From: Planotetraspora mira
GTDB lineage: Bacteria; Actinomycetota; Actinomycetes; Streptosporangiales; Streptosporangiaceae
Assembly: GCF_016863275.1 (NCBI RefSeq)
Contig: NZ_BOOO01000015.1
Coordinates: 248,001 to 312,000, forward strand
Length of the DNA stretch: 64,000 bases
Direction of reading: 5' to 3'
The notes under the pieces were generated by a model, which saw nothing but the letters and a program-made list of their open reading frames with translations, ran no database searches and was not told the DNA's origin. Position 1 is the stretch's first letter; each line of letters begins with the position of its first letter. Below, one piece after another: positions 9,005 to 18,162 of the stretch. Both the position numbers and the translations under genes were made by a program.

Positions 9005-9412
9005 CGTGATCATGCACAGATTCGTGATCAGGCCCTCCGACCGGCCCCATCCTCGTTCGTGATCATGCACAGATTCGGCGCTGTATCGCCTGACCAGCCC
9101 CGTTGCTGTGCGTGATCATGCACGGGTTCGGGATCATGCCGTTTGGCCTGCGCGAATCCATTTCGTGATCATGCGCGGAATCTGTCGCAGCCCCTCTGGC
9201 CTGCTTCTTCGTCGTTCGTGACCATGCATCTCTCTTTGAGGTGCATGGTCACGAACATTTCTGGCCCAGTTCGAAGGCGCTGTCCGCGAATTCGTGCATG
9301 ATCACGAATTGTGAATGGGCAGGTCAGGGTACATGTTTGCGAACCTGTGCATGATCACGGGATGTGTTCGGGCAGGTCAAGGGCAATGATCGCGAATGTG
9401 TGCATGATCACG
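9005..9412. repeat. Mirrored 53-bp repeat array 1
   Basis: A 20-bp box, consensus CGTGATCATGCACAGRTTCG, starts at 9005, 9058, 9111, 9164 and (shortened) 9217. The same box on the opposite strand ends at 9253 (in the hairpin), 9306, 9359 and 9412. All steps are exactly 53 bp. The intervening 33-bp stretches differ but share a weak central TGACC-type motif. The axis of symmetry is at about 9235, the centre of a perfect hairpin. There is no gene inside; short ORFs here are translations of the repeats. The array fills the gap between sucD and the DUF6350 gene. Confidence 0.9.
9215..9255. other. Central hairpin of repeat array 1
   Basis: The arms 9215-9228 and 9242-9255 are a perfect 14-bp inverted repeat (TTCGTGACCATGCA). 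The stem continues through a T-G wobble and three more pairs to a 5-base loop at 9233-9237, giving an 18-bp stem. The arms are the innermost, truncated pair of array boxes. It could act as a transcription terminator or processing signal for sucCD, but there is no T-tract. Confidence 0.8.
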
Positions 9413-9506
9413 CCGAAGGGGCGCCGGGGGAGTGCTGGGGGTTTTGGTGGGGTGGTGCGGCGTGGCGGCGGGGAAATGAGGGGGCGGGCTGGGAGCATGG
9501 GGTAGC

Positions 9507-11171
9507 GTGACGGCGCTTCTCGACCAACTTCGGACCGCCCCCCGTGCCGTCCTCGGCCGCGGGCCCCAAAACGATGACGACGAGACCCGGCGTCCCCTGC
9601 CCGTCTCCGGCATGCTCGCCGCCGTCTGGACGCTCGGTGCGGGCCTTGCCGTCCTCACCACCCTCACGCTCGTCGGCTGGATCGCCGCGCCGCTCAGCGC
9701 CTTCGGTGACGGGCTTCCCGGTGTCTTCCGTACGGCATGCCAGCTCTGGCTCGCCGCCCACCACGCCGGCTTCGCCATCCCCGGCGGACGGGTCGGCCTG
9801 CTGCCACTGGGCCTGATGATCCTTCCTGGGGTTCTGCTCTACCGGGCAGGTCTATGGATGGCCCGGGACGCCGACCTGCGACTGCGCATGCCGGCCAGGC
9901 TCCCGAAGGGCACGCCGCGCGACGCGGAGAACGCCCGGCGGCGTGCGCAACTCGTGCTGATCGCGCAGGCCGGCATCTCGCTCGCCGCGCCCTACTCGCT
10001 GCTCGCGGGGATGATCGCGCTCGTCGCGCGCAACCAGGTGACGCAGCCGTTCCTGGGAGAGGCGCTCGTCAGCCACGTCGTGCTCGCCTTCGTCGCGGGG
10101 TCGCTGGCCACCGCCCGCACGATCGGGCCGTGGAAGTCGATGTTGCGCCTGCTGCCGGAGCGTCCGCGCTCGGTCGTCGCCGCCACCGCCGTCGCCGTTT
10201 CGATACTGCTCGCCGCGGGAGCCCTGCTGGTGCTGGGTGCCATCGTGGTGAACTTCCGGCAGATCCACGAGCTGTCCGGCGTCCTTGCCCCGGGATTCGT
10301 CGGCGGGCTGCTGCTCTTCCTCGTCGAGGGCCTCTACCTGTTCAACGCCGTCGTCTGGGGCATGGCGTACATCTCCGGGCCGGGATTCGCCCTCGGCGCC
10401 GGGACGCTGGTGGCGCCGACGGGCGTCAAACTCGGCGCCGTGCCCTCGCTGCCGCTGCTGGGCGCGCTACCCCCCGCGGGGCCCTCGCCCGCCTGGGTGA
10501 TGGCGGTGATCGCGGTCCCGTTCGCGGCGGGGACGGTGGCGGGCGTCGTGATGGCGCGCATCGCGCCGACCCCGACGATCGAGGTGGCGCCTCTGTGGGG
10601 GTTCGTCTGCGGGCTGAGCACCGGGGCCATGGCGGGTCTGCTCGCCGCTCTGTCAGGCGGACCGCTGGGCGGTGCCAGGTTGTCGGCCGTCGGGCCGTCT
10701 CCGTGGGAGGTGGCGCTGTCCATCACGCTGGAGGTCGGCGTGGCGGCCGGCATCTCCGCCGGGATCGCCAACTGGTGGCTGATCTCCCGCAGGCCCGCCG
10801 TCACTCCCGAGCCCGTCCGCAAGGCGGGCGCGGTCATCGCCAAGGCGGCGAGCCGAGTACGGCTGGCCGATCGGAATCCGCGTGTCCTGCCCGGCCACTG
10901 GCTCGACGCGACCGAGTCCGACACCCAGCCGATTCCGGTGATCAAGGACGACTGGGCCGATGAGCACGCGGCCGCCACGGCGGAGACGTTCGACGGGATG
11001 GGGCCCGGCGAAACCCGCCCGGATGAACGGAGACCTCAGCCTCCGCAAGGCGGCCGGCCTCCGCGACGGAGCGAGCCGCGTCCCCCGCGCAAGGACATCG
11101 TGGACGAGTCCGATGATCGTGGCGGGCACGTCATCTACGTCGACCCGTACGCCTGGGATCGCGACGAGTGA
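9507..11171 (+). CDS. DUF6350 polytopic membrane protein (PerM-position homologue)
   Basis: The 554-residue protein has about ten hydrophobic segments between residues 35 and 430, followed by a hydrophilic tail rich in Arg, Pro and Asp. It matches the DUF6350 proteins that sit between sucD and purN in Streptomyces; mycobacteria carry the cell-division membrane protein PerM (Rv0955) in the same place. A division or envelope role is therefore inferred from position, not shown. The start is GTG at 9507, with GGGAG upstream. Confidence 0.75.
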   Translation: MTALLDQLRTAPRAVLGRGPQNDDDETRRPLPVSGMLAAVWTLGAGLAVLTTLTLVGWIAAPLSAFGDGLPGVFRTACQLWLAAHHAGFAIPGGRVGLLPLGLMILPGVLLYRAGLWMARDADLRLRMPARLPKGTPRDAENARRRAQLVLIAQAGISLAAPYSLLAGMIALVARNQVTQPFLGEALVSHVVLAFVAGSLATARTIGPWKSMLRLLPERPRSVVAATAVAVSILLAAGALLVLGAIVVNFRQIHELSGVLAPGFVGGLLLFLVEGLYLFNAVVWGMAYISGPGFALGAGTLVAPTGVKLGAVPSLPLLGALPPAGPSPAWVMAVIAVPFAAGTVAGVVMARIAPTPTIEVAPLWGFVCGLSTGAMAGLLAALSGGPLGGARLSAVGPSPWEVALSITLEVGVAAGISAGIANWWLISRRPAVTPEPVRKAGAVIAKAASRVRLADRNPRVLPGHWLDATESDTQPIPVIKDDWADEHAAATAETFDGMGPGETRPDERRPQPPQGGRPPRRSEPRPPRKDIVDESDDRGGHVIYVDPYAWDRDE

Positions 11172-11186
11172 CGGCGGCCGTGTAGG

Positions 11187-11217
11187 TCCAGGCGCGCCCG
11201 ATCGGGGCGCGCCTGGA
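11187..11217. terminator. Bidirectional hairpin between convergent genes
   Basis: A 13-bp perfect stem (11187-11199 with 11205-11217, arm TCCAGGCGCGCCC) and a 5-base loop lie between the convergent stops at 11171 and 11234. An outer TGTAG/CTACA pair may extend it. There is no T-tract, as is common in high-GC actinobacteria. Confidence 0.75.
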
Positions 11218-11233
11218 GCGGCTACATCAGCGG

Positions 11234-11638
11234 CTATGCCGGGAACGGGATGTCGGACGGCCAGGCGACGCCGATCTTCTGTTCGATCGCCCGCTTGAAC
11301 TGCTCGGAGCAGTCCTGCCGGGCCTCGACGGTGCCCGCGCCCTTGCTGCACTCGCCGTAGGCCGAGATCTCCGCGGAGAAGTACAGCTGGCCGGCCAGTG
11401 CGAAACCTCCCAACAGCAGGGAGATGGAGGAGATCACGACGGCGCTCGTCGCCATTCCGGTCCGCTGCTTCTTCCGGTGCAGGACGCGCAGGTCCCGGAT
11501 CGCGATGACGAGCCCGAACAAGGCCAGGGCCAACCCGCCCGCGGGCAGGTACAGAGAGAAGACCAATGCCATGAGCGCGAGACCGAGTGCCCTCCGGCCG
11601 CCCATCTCCGGCATGGACATCTGGATGGGTGTAGTCAC
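11234..11638 (-). CDS. Small DUF4190-like membrane protein
   Basis: The 134-residue protein has two or three transmembrane segments: residues about 15-45, which may be one or two helices, and about 65-85. A Lys/Arg-rich link RVLHRKKQR separates them, and a C-terminal region carries two Cys residues (CSKG and CSEQ) that could form an extracytoplasmic disulfide. This layout resembles DUF4190-type proteins. The GTG start at 11638 follows GAGGAGA. No function is known. It lies convergent to the DUF6350 gene and divergent from purN. Confidence 0.65.
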   Translation of the reverse strand: MTTPIQMSMPEMGGRRALGLALMALVFSLYLPAGGLALALFGLVIAIRDLRVLHRKKQRTGMATSAVVISSISLLLGGFALAGQLYFSAEISAYGECSKGAGTVEARQDCSEQFKRAIEQKIGVAWPSDIPFPA

Positions 11639-11812
11639 AGTCTCCTCGCCTCACATTGCGCCGCACCTCGACCGTCGTGGGTCGTGGTGACCGGGGCCCG
11701 ATACCCTTTGTCCTGCGTCGAGGGTCATCACCCTCCGCGCTCGTACGCGTCTAAGCAATCATCTCTTCGGCGTCATCCGCAAAACGAAGCCCGCACATGA
11801 AGGAGTTCCATC

Positions 11813-12430
11813 CTGTCCTTCCGGCTCGTGGTCCTCGTCTCCGGTTCGGGGACCAACCTACAAGCGTTGCTCGATGCCTCGGCCGACGAGGCGTTCGGTG
11901 CACGCGTGGTCGCCGTCGGCGCCGATCGTGACGGCATCGAGGGGCTCACGCGGGCTGAGCGGGCGGACGTGCCGACGTTCGTCCAGAAGGTGGGCGACCA
12001 CGCCACCCGAGAGAAGTGGGACGAGGCGCTCACCGCGCAGATCGCCGAGTTCAAGCCCGACCTGGTCGTCTCCGCGGGATTCATGAAGATCCTCGGGCCG
12101 CGCGTCCTGGGATCGTTTTCCGTGGTGAACACGCATCCGGCACTCCTGCCCGCCTTCCAGGGCGCGCACGCCGTGCGTGAGGCGCTGTCGTACGGCGTCC
12201 GCGTCACCGGCTGCACCGTGCATCTGGTGGACGCGGGAGTGGACACCGGCCCGGTGATCGCCCAGGAGGCTGTGGCCGTACAGGACGGGGACGACGAGGA
12301 GTCGCTCCACGAGCGGATCAAGACCGTCGAGCGAAGGCTGCTGGTCGAGATCGTCGGCCGCATGGCCAGGGACGGCTGGACGGTGTCCGGCCGCACGGTC
12401 CGTCTCGGCCGGGCGGGAAACCGCTCATGA
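11813..12430 (+). CDS. purN: Phosphoribosylglycinamide formyltransferase (purN), CTG start likely
   Basis: The 205-residue folate-dependent GAR transformylase performs the third step of purine synthesis. VVLVSGSGTNLQALLDA is the N-terminal phosphate-binding segment, VSAGFMKILGP and NTHPALLPAFQGAHAV carry the catalytic Asn and His, and the Asp of HLVDAGVDTGPVI completes the site. The in-frame region opens after a TGA at 11798 and contains no ATG, GTG or TTG before GTG 11828, which would cut into the first beta strand. A CTG at 11813, eight bases after AAGGAG, gives the normal N terminus. It is followed by purH. Confidence 0.92.
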   Translation: MSFRLVVLVSGSGTNLQALLDASADEAFGARVVAVGADRDGIEGLTRAERADVPTFVQKVGDHATREKWDEALTAQIAEFKPDLVVSAGFMKILGPRVLGSFSVVNTHPALLPAFQGAHAVREALSYGVRVTGCTVHLVDAGVDTGPVIAQEAVAVQDGDDEESLHERIKTVERRLLVEIVGRMARDGWTVSGRTVRLGRAGNRS

Positions 12431-12497
12431 GGACAGGTAAGGCCGTAGGGGAGCCGGCTGAGACCAGCCACTCCCAGCAATGAGGGAGGACCAGGAA

Positions 12498-14042
12498 GTG
12501 ACCCGCATCGCCATCCGGCGCGCGCTCATCGCGGTATACGACAAGACGGGGCTGGAGGAGCTGGCCCGAGGACTCGAGGCCGCGGGCGTGGAGATCGTCT
12601 CGACCGGTGGCACCGCCGCCGCGATCGCCTCGTTCGGTGTGCCGGTGACGAAGGTGGAGTCCCTGACCGGCTTCCCCGAATGCCTGGACGGCAGGGTCAA
12701 GACCCTGCACCCCCGCGTCCACGCGGGCCTGCTCGCCGACGGGGAGAACCCCTCGCACGTCAAGCAGCTCGAAGAGCTCGAGATCGAGCCGTTCCAGCTC
12801 GCGGTGGTGAATCTGTACCCGTTCGCCGAGACGGTGGCGTCCGGCGCCTCCGACGCGGAGTGCGTCGAGCAGATCGACATCGGCGGTCCGGCCATGATCC
12901 GGGCGGCCGCCAAGAACCACAACACGGTGGCCGTGGTCGTCGATCCCTCGGCCTACGGCGAGGTGCTCGCCGCGGTCGGTGCGGGCGGCTTCACGACGGC
13001 CGACCGGCGCAGGCTCGCGGCGACCGCCTACGCGCACACCGCGTCGTACGACGTGGCCGTGGCCTCGTGGTTCGCCAACGGTTACGCGGCCGACGACGAC
13101 CGGTGGCCGTCGTTCATGGGCGCGACCTGGCAGCGCAAGACGGCCCTCCGGTACGGGGAGAACCCCCACCAGGCGGCCGCCCTCTACTCCGGGCAGGCCG
13201 GCGGCCTCGCCAACGCCGAGCAGTTGCACGGCAAGGAGATGTCCTACAACAACTACGTGGACGCCGACGCCGCGTGGCGGGCGGCGTGGGACTTCGCGGA
13301 CCCCTGCGTTGCGATCATCAAGCACGCCAACCCCTGCGGCATCGCGGTGGGCGCCGACGTGGCGGAGGCGCACCGGAAGGCGCACGAGTGCGACCCCGTC
13401 TCGGCGTACGGCGGTGTGATCGCCGTCAACCGCGAGGTGACCGGTGAGCTGGCCGGGCAGATCGCGCCGATCTTCACCGAGGTCGTCGTGGCCCCGTCGT
13501 TCGCTCCCGAGGCCGTGACGGTCCTGACGGAGAAGAAGAACATCAGGCTCCTCGTGTGCCCGTCCGGGCCGGCGAACGCGGCCGAGTTCCGCCGGATCGA
13601 CGGCGGACTGCTCGTCCAGACGGTCGACCGGGTGGACGCCGCGGGTGACGACCCCGCCACCTGGGAGCTCAGGGCGGGCTCGGCGGCCTCACCCGAGGTG
13701 CTGGCCGACCTGGCGTTCGCCTGGAGGGCCTGCCGTTCGGTGAAGTCCAACGCCATCCTGCTGGCGTCCGGCGGCGCGACCGTGGGCGTAGGGATGGGCC
13801 AGGTCAACCGGGTGGACTCCGCGAGGCTGGCCGTCAGCCGGGCAGGCGAGCGTGCCCGGGGCTCGGTCGGGGCGTCGGACGCGTTCTTCCCGTTCGCGGA
13901 CGGCCTGGAGGTCCTGGCGGAGGCCGGGGTGAAGGCGATCGTCGAGCCGGGCGGGTCCGTCCGCGACGAGGAGGTCATCGCCGCGGCCGAGGCCGCGGGC
14001 ATCACGCTCTACTTCACGGGGACGCGTCACTTCTTCCACTGA
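12498..14042 (+). CDS. purH: Bifunctional AICAR transformylase / IMP cyclohydrolase
   Basis: The 514-residue enzyme catalyses the last two steps to IMP. The N-terminal MGS-like cyclohydrolase domain (residues 1-140) begins [20 protein letters not shown] and includes [17 protein letters not shown]. The C-terminal transformylase contains [35 protein letters not shown] and [22 protein letters not shown] precedes GTG 12498 at good spacing; an ATG at 12480 lies upstream of that site and is less likely. It is 67 bp after purN and probably co-transcribed. Confidence 0.95.
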   Translation: MTRIAIRRALIAVYDKTGLEELARGLEAAGVEIVSTGGTAAAIASFGVPVTKVESLTGFPECLDGRVKTLHPRVHAGLLADGENPSHVKQLEELEIEPFQLAVVNLYPFAETVASGASDAECVEQIDIGGPAMIRAAAKNHNTVAVVVDPSAYGEVLAAVGAGGFTTADRRRLAATAYAHTASYDVAVASWFANGYAADDDRWPSFMGATWQRKTALRYGENPHQAAALYSGQAGGLANAEQLHGKEMSYNNYVDADAAWRAAWDFADPCVAIIKHANPCGIAVGADVAEAHRKAHECDPVSAYGGVIAVNREVTGELAGQIAPIFTEVVVAPSFAPEAVTVLTEKKNIRLLVCPSGPANAAEFRRIDGGLLVQTVDRVDAAGDDPATWELRAGSAASPEVLADLAFAWRACRSVKSNAILLASGGATVGVGMGQVNRVDSARLAVSRAGERARGSVGASDAFFPFADGLEVLAEAGVKAIVEPGGSVRDEEVIAAAEAAGITLYFTGTRHFFH

Positions 14043-14104
14043 GGCGCCGAACGGCACGAGCGCCGCGAAGGCACCCAAACGGACACATGGAAGGATGACG
14101 AGTC

Positions 14105-14950
14105 ATGAGCGCGCAGATTCTGGACGGCAAGGCCACGGCGGCCAAGATCAAGGGCGAGTTGACGGAGCGGGTCAAGTCGCTGGCGGCGAAGGGCGTGACG
14201 CCGGGCCTCGGCACGATCCTGGTCGGTGACGACCCGGGCAGTCAGATCTACGTCGCGGGCAAGCACCGCGACTGCGCCGAGGTCGGCATCGCCTCGATCC
14301 GCAAGGATCTGCCCGCCACGGCGACGCAGGCCGAGGTCGAGGCCGCGATCGACGAGTTGAACGCCGACCCGGCCTGCACCGGGTACATCGTCCAGCTTCC
14401 GCTGCCCCGCCACCTGGACACCCAGGCGCTGATCGAGCGGATGGACCCGGAGAAGGACGCCGACGGTCTGCACCCGATCAACCTGGGCAGGCTCGTCCAC
14501 ATGGTCGACGCCCCCCTCCCGTGCACCCCGCGCGGCATCGTGGTGCTGCTCCGGGAGTACGGCGTGCCGATCAAGGGCGCCGAGGTCGTGGTGGTCGGGC
14601 GTGGCATCACGGTGGGCCGCCCGCTCGGCCTGCTGCTCACCCGCCGGTCGGAGAACGCCACGGTGACCCTCTGCCACACCGGCACGCGGGATCTGGCCGC
14701 GCACGTGCGCGACGCCGACATCGTCGTGGCCGCCGCGGGTGTGCCCGGCCTGGTCAGCGCCGAGATGGTGAAGCCCGGCGCCGCGGTCCTCGATGTGGGC
14801 GTCTCGCGCGTGGACGGCAAACTCGCCGGAGACGTGGCGCAGGACGTCAGGGAGGTCGCGGGGTTCGTCGCCCCCAACCCCGGCGGCGTAGGCCCGATGA
14901 CGCGGGCGATGTTGCTGGTCAACGTGGTCGAGGCCGCCGAGCGGCTCTGA
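14105..14950 (+). CDS. folD: Methylenetetrahydrofolate dehydrogenase / cyclohydrolase
   Basis: The 281-residue FolD interconverts 5,10-methylene-, methenyl- and 10-formyl-tetrahydrofolate, supplying the formyl donor used by PurN and PurH just upstream. Visible signatures are the YVAGKHRDC segment (catalytic Lys), [12 protein letters not shown], the dinucleotide fold [14 protein letters not shown] and the [14 protein letters not shown]-terminal motif. ATG 14105 is 62 bp after purH, so the three genes form a one-carbon/purine unit. Confidence 0.96.
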   Translation: MSAQILDGKATAAKIKGELTERVKSLAAKGVTPGLGTILVGDDPGSQIYVAGKHRDCAEVGIASIRKDLPATATQAEVEAAIDELNADPACTGYIVQLPLPRHLDTQALIERMDPEKDADGLHPINLGRLVHMVDAPLPCTPRGIVVLLREYGVPIKGAEVVVVGRGITVGRPLGLLLTRRSENATVTLCHTGTRDLAAHVRDADIVVAAAGVPGLVSAEMVKPGAAVLDVGVSRVDGKLAGDVAQDVREVAGFVAPNPGGVGPMTRAMLLVNVVEAAERL

Positions 14951-14988
14951 TCGCCGCCTGACGCGCCTGACGCCTGGCGTGTCCGTCG

Positions 14989-15016
14989 CGCTCGCCGCGG
15001 TCTTCCGCGGCGAGCG
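14989..15016. terminator. Hairpin between convergent folD and type VII-like gene
   Basis: A perfect 12-bp stem (14989-15000 with 15005-15016, arm CGCTCGCCGCGG) with a TCTT loop lies between the stops of folD and the minus-strand small gene. It should work in both directions; no T-tract. Confidence 0.7.
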
Positions 15017-15049
15017 TGCGAAGGGCGCGAAGAGCCTGGTCGGGCCCTT

Positions 15050-15298
15050 TCAGGGTTTCAACATGTCGCGCGCCTCGGCGTTCAGCCGGTCGGCTTCCTC
15101 GCGGAGAAGGGACGCCGCGGTCCCGCAGCGTGACTTCCATGTTCGGATCTCGCCGCGCACCCGGTCGGTCAACGGGCCCGACCAGTCCATCTTGGCGGCC
15201 TCGGTATGCACCGTATTCGCGAGTTTCTCCACGTCATCGGCTAATTTGTGGATTTTGAGGGCCCTACTCTTGAGCTCCTCCACCTCGGGCGGCGGCAC
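15050..15298 (-). CDS. WXG100-like small protein (possible type VII secretion partner)
   Basis: The 82-residue, mostly helical protein has about the length of ESAT-6/WXG100 proteins and a central MDWSGP with Trp followed by Gly two residues later, between two amphipathic helices, which is the WXG100 layout. The GTG start at 15298 follows GGAGGAGG. It is divergent from the 458-residue gene with about 60 bp between starts, so the two probably share a control region. Assignment to type VII secretion is inference from fold and context; no EccC ATPase is in the window. Confidence 0.6.
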   Translation of the reverse strand: MPPPEVEELKSRALKIHKLADDVEKLANTVHTEAAKMDWSGPLTDRVRGEIRTWKSRCGTAASLLREEADRLNAEARDMLKP

Positions 15299-15343
15299 AC
15301 TACCTCCTCCGTTAAAGCACACAATTAGCCGATAAGTTACATG

Positions 15344-15349
15344 TACACT
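15344..15349 (+). promoter_or_regulatory. Probable -10 box for a leaderless transcript
   Basis: TACACT lies 8 bases before GTG 15358, the spacing expected if transcription begins at the start codon. There is no ribosome binding site in front of that GTG, which supports a leaderless mRNA. The -35 region is not clear. Confidence 0.45.
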
Positions 15350-15357
15350 CGCCGCTC

Positions 15358-16734
15358 GTGGGTGGAGATGACAAGCGCGGTTTCAAGCCCGACCAACTCG
15401 AGCGCCTCGCCGGCCTGATGGCCGACCTCAACACATCCACGGACGAGATGTTCAAACGCGCGTCGTCCCTGCAGGCGTCCCAATTCCTCAATTCGTTGCG
15501 GGAAATGCCTCGTTGGGGAAGTGACAGCGCCAAGGACCTGACAAAGCGCGCCGCCCTCCTCCGGCTGACGACGGGCGACCCTCTCTCCGGGCTCGCGTGG
15601 GCGGGATTTTCTCCGCTCGAGATCGCCGCGGGTGGCGACAAGCTGGACCCGACCACGCTGATCTACATCAACACGGTCGCGGACTGGGCGAACAAGACCG
15701 GCAACGTCATGTTCGGGCGCAAGTCCGGCGAGTCGCTGGACGACTACCTGAAGCGGCTTGAGGCCGGTGCCATCACAAAGATCATCCCTGATCTCAAGCC
15801 GCACGAGGCGACGGTCGCGCAGGTACTCGAGATCGCCGGTGACGTCCGAGGGGTGACCACGACGGCGCCGCTCGTCACCGCCCAGGCCACGTCGCTCAGC
15901 CGGCTCCTGCTGAACAACTATGCCTGGCGGCCGATCACCAGCAAGTTGACCGGCGGGCGATGGGCTCTGCAGACCAGATCCGCCGTTTCGCCGGGCACCG
16001 GTATCGCCGGCCTCACCCGCCAGCTGTTCATGAAGAGCAGCCTCTACCGCGACTTCGCGGCCATGCTTCCCGAATACACGGAGATGGACCAGGTCGGTCG
16101 GGCGGCGAACGCGGGCCGGGCCCTTCTCGGGGCTCGGGTGAACAGCCTCCTCGACCTGACGTTCGGCAGCAACAAGCTCGCTTCCGTGCTCGGGGGCACG
16201 ACCCACTCCGGCCAGGTCGTGAGCGTTTCCGGCCAGGCCAACCTGCTCAAGGTCTGGGCCTCCACCGCGAACCCCTCGAGGCTGGAGGCCGCGGCCCAGG
16301 TTCTCAGGGTGGAACCGGCTGCCCTCGCCCGGCTGGGGACGGTCGGCAGGCTGGGGATGGTCGCCAAGACCGCGGGCGCCCTCCGGACGCTCGGAGTCGT
16401 CGGCGGCGTCGCCTCCACCATCTACAGCGGCGCCAACGTGATCTCGCAGGGCAATCCGGTCGACGCCTTCAAGCGCAACGGCGCGGGTTACGTCGCCGAC
16501 GTGGCCGAACTCGGCTTCAACGCCTCCCTCACCGCCGCCATGGTCTGCCCCAATCCCGTCACCATCGGCGCTACCGTCGTCTTCGGAGCCGTGTACGTCG
16601 GCGCGAAGGTCGTCGAGCACTGGGACGACGTCAAGGACGGCGCGAAGAAGGTGGGCAACGCGATCGGCGACGGAGCCAAGAAGGTCGGCGACGGCGCCAA
16701 GAAGGTTTTCAAGAGTCTCAATCCGTTCGGCTAG
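15358..16734 (+). CDS. Putative type VII secretion-associated effector-like protein
   Basis: I do not recognise the family of this 458-residue protein. The N-terminal 230 residues are helical and charged. Residues about 330-420 are hydrophobic and Gly/Ala-rich (MVAKTAGALRTLGVVGGVAS, then TIGATVVFGAVYVGAKVV). The tail repeats GAKKV three times before ending in FKSLNPFG, a Lys-rich amphipathic end seen on some large actinobacterial secreted proteins. There is no signal peptide. It starts a four-gene co-directional run and faces the WXG100-like gene. An effector or membrane-interacting role is inference. Confidence 0.65.
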   Translation: MGGDDKRGFKPDQLERLAGLMADLNTSTDEMFKRASSLQASQFLNSLREMPRWGSDSAKDLTKRAALLRLTTGDPLSGLAWAGFSPLEIAAGGDKLDPTTLIYINTVADWANKTGNVMFGRKSGESLDDYLKRLEAGAITKIIPDLKPHEATVAQVLEIAGDVRGVTTTAPLVTAQATSLSRLLLNNYAWRPITSKLTGGRWALQTRSAVSPGTGIAGLTRQLFMKSSLYRDFAAMLPEYTEMDQVGRAANAGRALLGARVNSLLDLTFGSNKLASVLGGTTHSGQVVSVSGQANLLKVWASTANPSRLEAAAQVLRVEPAALARLGTVGRLGMVAKTAGALRTLGVVGGVASTIYSGANVISQGNPVDAFKRNGAGYVADVAELGFNASLTAAMVCPNPVTIGATVVFGAVYVGAKVVEHWDDVKDGAKKVGNAIGDGAKKVGDGAKKVFKSLNPFG

Positions 16735-16755
16735 TGCAGGCAGGAAGATCAACCA

Positions 16756-17583
16756 ATGCCGTCCTTCGACAGCGCACGTGACCGTTTCCGGCTCGGCCCG
16801 GCCCACCTGGGCGTGCTGGGCTGCCTGTACGACGGGAAGCGCGTCACCTCCGACCTCGTGGCAGCTCGTGACGAGCTGCGTGAAGCCGGGCTCGTCAGTG
16901 ACGACGACGCCGTCCTTCCGGAGCTCGCCGGCCTCACGGGCGCGCTCGCCGAGCCGATCGTGCTCGTCGTGATCGAGATCACCGGAGCGCATGGGCTGAC
17001 CAGCCACGGCGCGGTCATCGGCGACGACGCCTGCTACACGTACGAGACGTGGCCGGGCGAGACCGAGTCCGAGTACGTCCGCACCGACCTCAGCATGCTG
17101 ATGTGGTCGCTGGCCCGGATCGTCGGACTGCGCGACAAGGAGGCCAAGCCGCCCGTGGCGCCGGTCGTCAACACGAAGATCGGCGTGATGGACGCCGGCT
17201 TCACCGCCCTGGCCGAGCTGGACAGCGATGACGTGGTGGAGGCGGCCGATCGGCTGCGTGCGCTGTTCTCCGAGGCCGGGCTCGCCGATCCCGAGCTGAC
17301 CGTCTTCACACATCTGCTGCTCCAGCTCAACGGCAACTGGCGGATGACCGTCGCCTGGGACAACCGGGAGGGCAAGGGCACCGACATCCGCGGCATCGCC
17401 GTCCTCGACTGCGGCCCCCTCGGCTACTGGGTGCGCGAGCTCCCGGCCGAGCCGATCGGCCCGGGGACGGTCACCCCCGACAGCGACCTCCGGCTGGTCT
17501 TCACCGATGTGCGGCACCTGTGGGAGCTGATCACCGACCTCCTGCCCGACACCGGGGAACTGCCCGTCCCCGTCGAAAGGTGA
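16756..17583 (+). CDS. EspG-like or uncharacterised protein of the type VII-like cassette
   Basis: The 275-residue soluble protein mixes alpha and beta segments, with neither signal peptide nor membrane span. Its length and its place beside a WXG100-like gene recall EspG chaperones of ESX systems, but I see no diagnostic motif, so that is only a suggestion. The ATG at 16756 follows AGGAAG and lies 21 bp after the preceding stop. The downstream gene begins 6 bp after its stop, so the genes are almost certainly one transcript. Confidence 0.6.
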   Translation: MPSFDSARDRFRLGPAHLGVLGCLYDGKRVTSDLVAARDELREAGLVSDDDAVLPELAGLTGALAEPIVLVVIEITGAHGLTSHGAVIGDDACYTYETWPGETESEYVRTDLSMLMWSLARIVGLRDKEAKPPVAPVVNTKIGVMDAGFTALAELDSDDVVEAADRLRALFSEAGLADPELTVFTHLLLQLNGNWRMTVAWDNREGKGTDIRGIAVLDCGPLGYWVRELPAEPIGPGTVTPDSDLRLVFTDVRHLWELITDLLPDTGELPVPVER

Positions 17584-17589
17584 CGTGAC

Positions 17590-18162
17590 ATGTCCGGGTT
17601 CACGTTCGATCTGGCGCGGCGGACGCCCACCCGTCCCGCCGAGATGCGGACCACCCATCTCGTCCTGACCGGTACGGCGGGGCCGTACGGGGAGGTGACC
17701 GTCACGGTCGGCACCATTCCCCGGTCGGCGGCCCTCGCCGCGCCGGGGCTGCCCGAGGCGTCCGTCTCCCATCCGGATGAGACGAGGCAGGGGCTGATCG
17801 CCGTGGACGAGCGCACTCGGATCAGTGTGGGCGGAGTCTCCGCCGTCCTCAGCCAGAACCGGCGTTCCCTCGGCAAGAAGGGCCGCGGCATCGGCATCAG
17901 GCTGGATGACCGGGACTACGCCTACCTCAGCGTCGCCGTCGCCGAGGAGGAGTTGCGTGACCGGGAGCGCGGCCCGCTGGTACGGCTGAGCAGCCCCTTC
18001 GTGTCGTCGAAGGTCGGAGTCACGGTTCTGCCCGCGGCCGACGCGAGCGATCTCGCACTGGCTCTCGTCCTACAGGGCGCGGACAGGACCGGATTGACGA
18101 TCACGCAGTCGGCCGTCTCCGGAGTCCTCTCATTCCTCAACAACGGCAAGGCTGATGTCTGA
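17590..18162 (+). CDS. Uncharacterised protein of the type VII-like cassette
   Basis: The 190-residue protein has no signal peptide or membrane segment. It is rich in short beta-like stretches (THLVLTGTAGPYGEVTVTVG, ISVGGVSAVLS, VGVTVLPAADASDLALALVL), and a conserved-looking basic stretch RRSLGKKGRGIGIR sits in the middle. I do not recognise a family. It overlaps the following membrane-protein gene by 8 bp, which implies coupled translation. Confidence 0.6.
   Translation: MSGFTFDLARRTPTRPAEMRTTHLVLTGTAGPYGEVTVTVGTIPRSAALAAPGLPEASVSHPDETRQGLIAVDERTRISVGGVSAVLSQNRRSLGKKGRGIGIRLDDRDYAYLSVAVAEEELRDRERGPLVRLSSPFVSSKVGVTVLPAADASDLALALVLQGADRTGLTITQSAVSGVLSFLNNGKADV

Noticed and set aside
9005-9412. 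CRISPR array reading of the 20/33-bp periodic repeats
   Set aside because: The boxes change strand at the centre, spacers share a conserved motif, repeats are degenerate, and no cas gene is in the window.
9311-9505. Short frame downstream of array 1
   Set aside because: Its peptide is a translation of the inverted boxes, without family match.
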